Below are positions 61,729 to 64,000 of a stretch of DNA of 64,000 nt, piece after piece. Source of the DNA: Euwallacea fornicatus (lineage: Eukaryota; Arthropoda; Insecta; Coleoptera; Curculionidae); NCBI RefSeq assembly GCF_040115645.1, contig NC_089552.1:2170001-2234000 (forward strand). The letters run 5' to 3'. Numbering within the stretch: position 1 is the stretch's first letter; each line of letters begins with the position of its first letter. The notes beneath the pieces are model-generated. The model was given only the letters and a program-made list of their open reading frames with translations, had not been told where the DNA came from and ran no database searches. Both the position numbers and the translations under genes were made by a program.

Positions 61729-63315
61729 TTACATATCAAAAATCATAATATCGACAACTTCTGAGTCGTTATTTAACACAATTTGATCTATGTTAATGCT
61801 CCCTAAATTCGCCTGTGAGTCTCCACCTACGGATGTTTGCACTACCACTGTTAATTCCGAAGGTCGAGTTTCAGTTACCTCTGTTTCTCTCCCCCCTTCT
61901 TTCTCCGACGGGTTATTGGTCTTCTCACAAAACTGCAAAAATGAGGCTTCACTCGAAGGTTCATTTGTTTTAACAATTTTATCTGCCCCAGTTTCTTGCT
62001 CTGTGCGATTTCCGCTATTACTTTTTCCAGTATAATTTTCATTCATTTCTTGAGTAAGTTTAAATTCACATCCCTCTCTTAAGTTTTCACTTCTATCCTT
62101 ACAAAATTCCATTAAGGTTTTCTCTGTTTGAAGATCTTCATTTAGATTATCAACTTCAACTGGCCCTTCAGCTTCCTGGATACCATTGTTTAAGCCACTC
62201 AGTTTAAGAGCAGTGATCTTCTTCTTTGATCCTTTATCTTTCCGTGGTTTTCTGCGTAGTTTCTCCTTCAAGGGTTTATGACTATGGCAGAGCCTTAAAT
62301 GTTGCTTAAGGGTTTTCTTGGTCTTCAAAACTGCTTCACACTTGTCTTGAGAGCACTTAAAATACTCAAAAATTTTGTCATGAAAAGTCTTTATATGGCT
62401 AGTAAGATTTTTCTTATATTTGTAGGAACGTTTGCAATCTAAGTAAGGACAAGTGAAATTGTCATTCTGACTGTCTTGTACATGCACTTTAAGAGAGTGC
62501 TCTTTTAAATGCTGTTTAGCTGTAAATTTTTTCTTGCAAATAGAGCAAATGTGTTCAGCTTTTGGGCATGTGCACTCTACTTTCTTATGTTTCATATATT
62601 GAGACCATTTTTCAAAAGAGCTACCACAATCACAATTATAGGTTTTGTGTCGTGTTACATGTTTATGATACATATGATAATGGGAAAATGACTGAGAGCA
62701 CTTCTCACATCGATAAGGAGCAGGCTTGTCATGGCACTCTATTTGATGGGCATTTAAGTAGCTTTTTCGACGAAATTTTTCCTTGCAAGCAGAACATTCA
62801 AATGGTAAATTAACATGTTTGTAATTAATATGCTTTTTCAAGCTATACTTATTAGCACAAACCAGGCCACAACCTTCAAAATTGCATATAATTTCTTTCT
62901 TTGAATCATTTACTTCTGCGTTATGGGCAGTGTGTTTATGCCTTTTTAAGTGAGACTGACTAGAGTAGCTTTTGTTACAATCGTCAAACGAACATTTAAA
63001 AAGATTAACTTTATTATGGCGAGAAGCTATGTGATTTTTCAGTCTGTAAGGTCTGGAAAATACTGCCTTACATTCAGGTTCAGGGCATTTGTGAGTTTTT
63101 GAATCTTTCTTAAATGATTGTTTTTGAGGTGCTTCAGTTTCTGATGCAGTTAGGTCACTTTCAGATAATGTTAGGGGTTGAGATTTTTGGTTGGTTCTTT
63201 GAGGGTTCAGTGCAGTTGATGAGGTACTTGGTAATCTGTTTTGACGAGAGTAGCATGATTGAGGAGACCATTCTGAGTCACTGGAGTTGTCCTCTGAAGT
63301 GTTTCCAAAACTCAT
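61729..63315 (-). CDS. TfIIIA: Nine-finger C2H2 protein, TFIIIA-like
   Basis: A single coding exon gives 528 aa. After a Ser-rich N-terminus, nine C2H2 fingers run from residue 77 to 344, starting HKCPEPECKAVFSRPYRLKNH and ending in RLCH. Nine irregularly spaced fingers, C-x4-C pairs in several fingers and a Lys/Arg-rich stretch right after finger 9 (EKLRRKPRKDKGSKKK) are the pattern of TFIIIA, which binds the internal control region of 5S rRNA genes and 5S RNA. Finger 6 is unusual, with a C-x-C pair (YNCDCGSSFEKW) and Cys as last ligand. The C-terminal ~150 residues are acidic and Glu/Asn-rich. A 5' UTR exon is likely (see the separate entry). Other multi-finger proteins remain possible, so the TFIIIA name is probable rather than proven. 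Confidence 0.82.
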   Translation of the reverse strand: MSFGNTSEDNSSDSEWSPQSCYSRQNRLPSTSSTALNPQRTNQKSQPLTLSESDLTASETEAPQKQSFKKDSKTHKCPEPECKAVFSRPYRLKNHIASRHNKVNLFKCSFDDCNKSYSSQSHLKRHKHTAHNAEVNDSKKEIICNFEGCGLVCANKYSLKKHINYKHVNLPFECSACKEKFRRKSYLNAHQIECHDKPAPYRCEKCSQSFSHYHMYHKHVTRHKTYNCDCGSSFEKWSQYMKHKKVECTCPKAEHICSICKKKFTAKQHLKEHSLKVHVQDSQNDNFTCPYLDCKRSYKYKKNLTSHIKTFHDKIFEYFKCSQDKCEAVLKTKKTLKQHLRLCHSHKPLKEKLRRKPRKDKGSKKKITALKLSGLNNGIQEAEGPVEVDNLNEDLQTEKTLMEFCKDRSENLREGCEFKLTQEMNENYTGKSNSGNRTEQETGADKIVKTNEPSSEASFLQFCEKTNNPSEKEGGRETEVTETRPSELTVVVQTSVGGDSQANLGSINIDQIVLNNDSEVVDIMIFDM

Positions 63316-63686
63316 GTTTTCGATTAGTTATAATTTGCAACAGAATCCTCATAAACTGGATCAAATTCCTGTAAGAAGTAAAGAGCAGTAAAGATTAATG
63401 CTGACAATTCTTTTGAACACATCCAATTACTCATCTAAACTTATGAGGTTCTGGGTGTTCGGGAAGGAATTCAATAAAGAAATTTTGATATATTTGTTAT
63501 CTATACACATCTTCAAATGTTTTTGTCGAATTTTGCTGAAAGTGAATTAGTAAGATAATTCAACTTAATAAAGTGGCAATGGAAATCGAATTGAGATATT
63601 ATAAATCCTGGATTTGGAGCTTGGGTCGGGTGGATTTTAAGTGATCTTCAGGGTGGGTTAATTCAGGTTAGTTTGGAAATACTTAC

Positions 63687-63790
63687 CTAGCTTGCCGTGA
63701 AGTACTGCTGGCTGACGATTCAATTGCTCATTATGATAGAATCGTACACACGTAGACCCCAACGAGAAGCGAAGAAAAAAGAGAAATGTG
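63687..63790 (-). other. Probable 5' UTR exon of the TFIIIA-like gene
   Basis: On the minus strand a donor (gctag|gtaagtat, intron from 63686) pairs with an acceptor (cttcttacag, exon resumes at 63368) 53 bp upstream of the start codon. The upstream exon contains only a three-codon uORF (ATG AGC AAT TGA). Its 5' end is unknown; 63790 is an estimate. Confidence 0.5.
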
Positions 63791-64000
63791 AGGTCATGTA
63801 ATGGTAAGGTTCTCGCAGAGATTGAGGTTATGTAAAAGTTTACACATTAACACTTACTGTTTGCAATTACTTGTGTCAATGTGAAATAAACATAACCTCA
63901 CATTCGTCGTTTACTCTGCAAAGGAAAAATAAGAAATCTGTTAAAATCAGGGACGAATGAATTAATAAACCTACTTTAGTGTGTTAAATCTTAATTTTGA

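Noticed and set aside
62509..62813. Plus-strand open frames antisense to the zinc fingers
   Set aside because: They are shadows of the repetitive finger coding sequence.

Overview
The window is eukaryotic nuclear DNA, AT-rich, with GT-AG introns that are mostly 48-66 nt plus a few of 1-2 kb. The proteins match insect orthologues closely, so this is an insect. The many ~50 nt introns and the mariner/Tc1-type remnants would suit a beetle (Coleoptera), but the order is inference. I rebuilt the genes by joining exons by hand; every multi-exon model below keeps a consistent phase to a stop codon.

Layout from left to right. (1) 1-5547 has no confident gene but holds a decayed mariner transposase (minus, 3149-4014). 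(2) 5548-11049 (+) is the 3' part of a cysteine-rich, probably secreted and GPI-anchored insect protein whose signal-peptide exon is not seen. Its introns hold a decayed Tc1-like transposase and a ~450 bp foldback repeat. (3) 11050-17917 is gene-poor, with a tiny hairpin MITE-like element and a 98-bp tandem repeat. (4) 17918-25820 (-) is a complete 17-exon Kdm2 histone demethylase gene (JmjC, CXXC, PHD, F-box, LRR). (5) 25821-32129 is mostly intergenic, with repeats and weak exon-like pieces. (6) 32130-34891 (+) is a four-exon basic, probably nuclear protein that I cannot name. (7) 36883-41260 (-) is a ten-exon MFSD14/HIAT1-type 12-TM transporter. (8) 41261-48127 is intergenic, with a second mariner remnant and a 48-aa single-TM small ORF. 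(9) 48128-54552 (-) is the complete 19-exon metabotropic GABA-B receptor subunit 1, with two transposase remnants in its introns. (10) 56180-60349 (+) is a complete coronin. (11) 61729-63315 (-) is a nine-zinc-finger TFIIIA-like protein with its coding sequence in one exon.

The genes are functionally unrelated neighbours (chromatin, transporter, neurotransmitter receptor, actin cytoskeleton, Pol III transcription), as is usual in insect genomes. There is no operon, phage, CRISPR or viral gene here. The most interesting observations are two short in-frame, stop-free introns (MFSD14 and GABA-B-R1) that could be retained to insert 18-19 residues, the unannotated small membrane ORF at 46592, the 98-bp tandem repeat with Pol III-like boxes, and the foldback repeat in the first gene.
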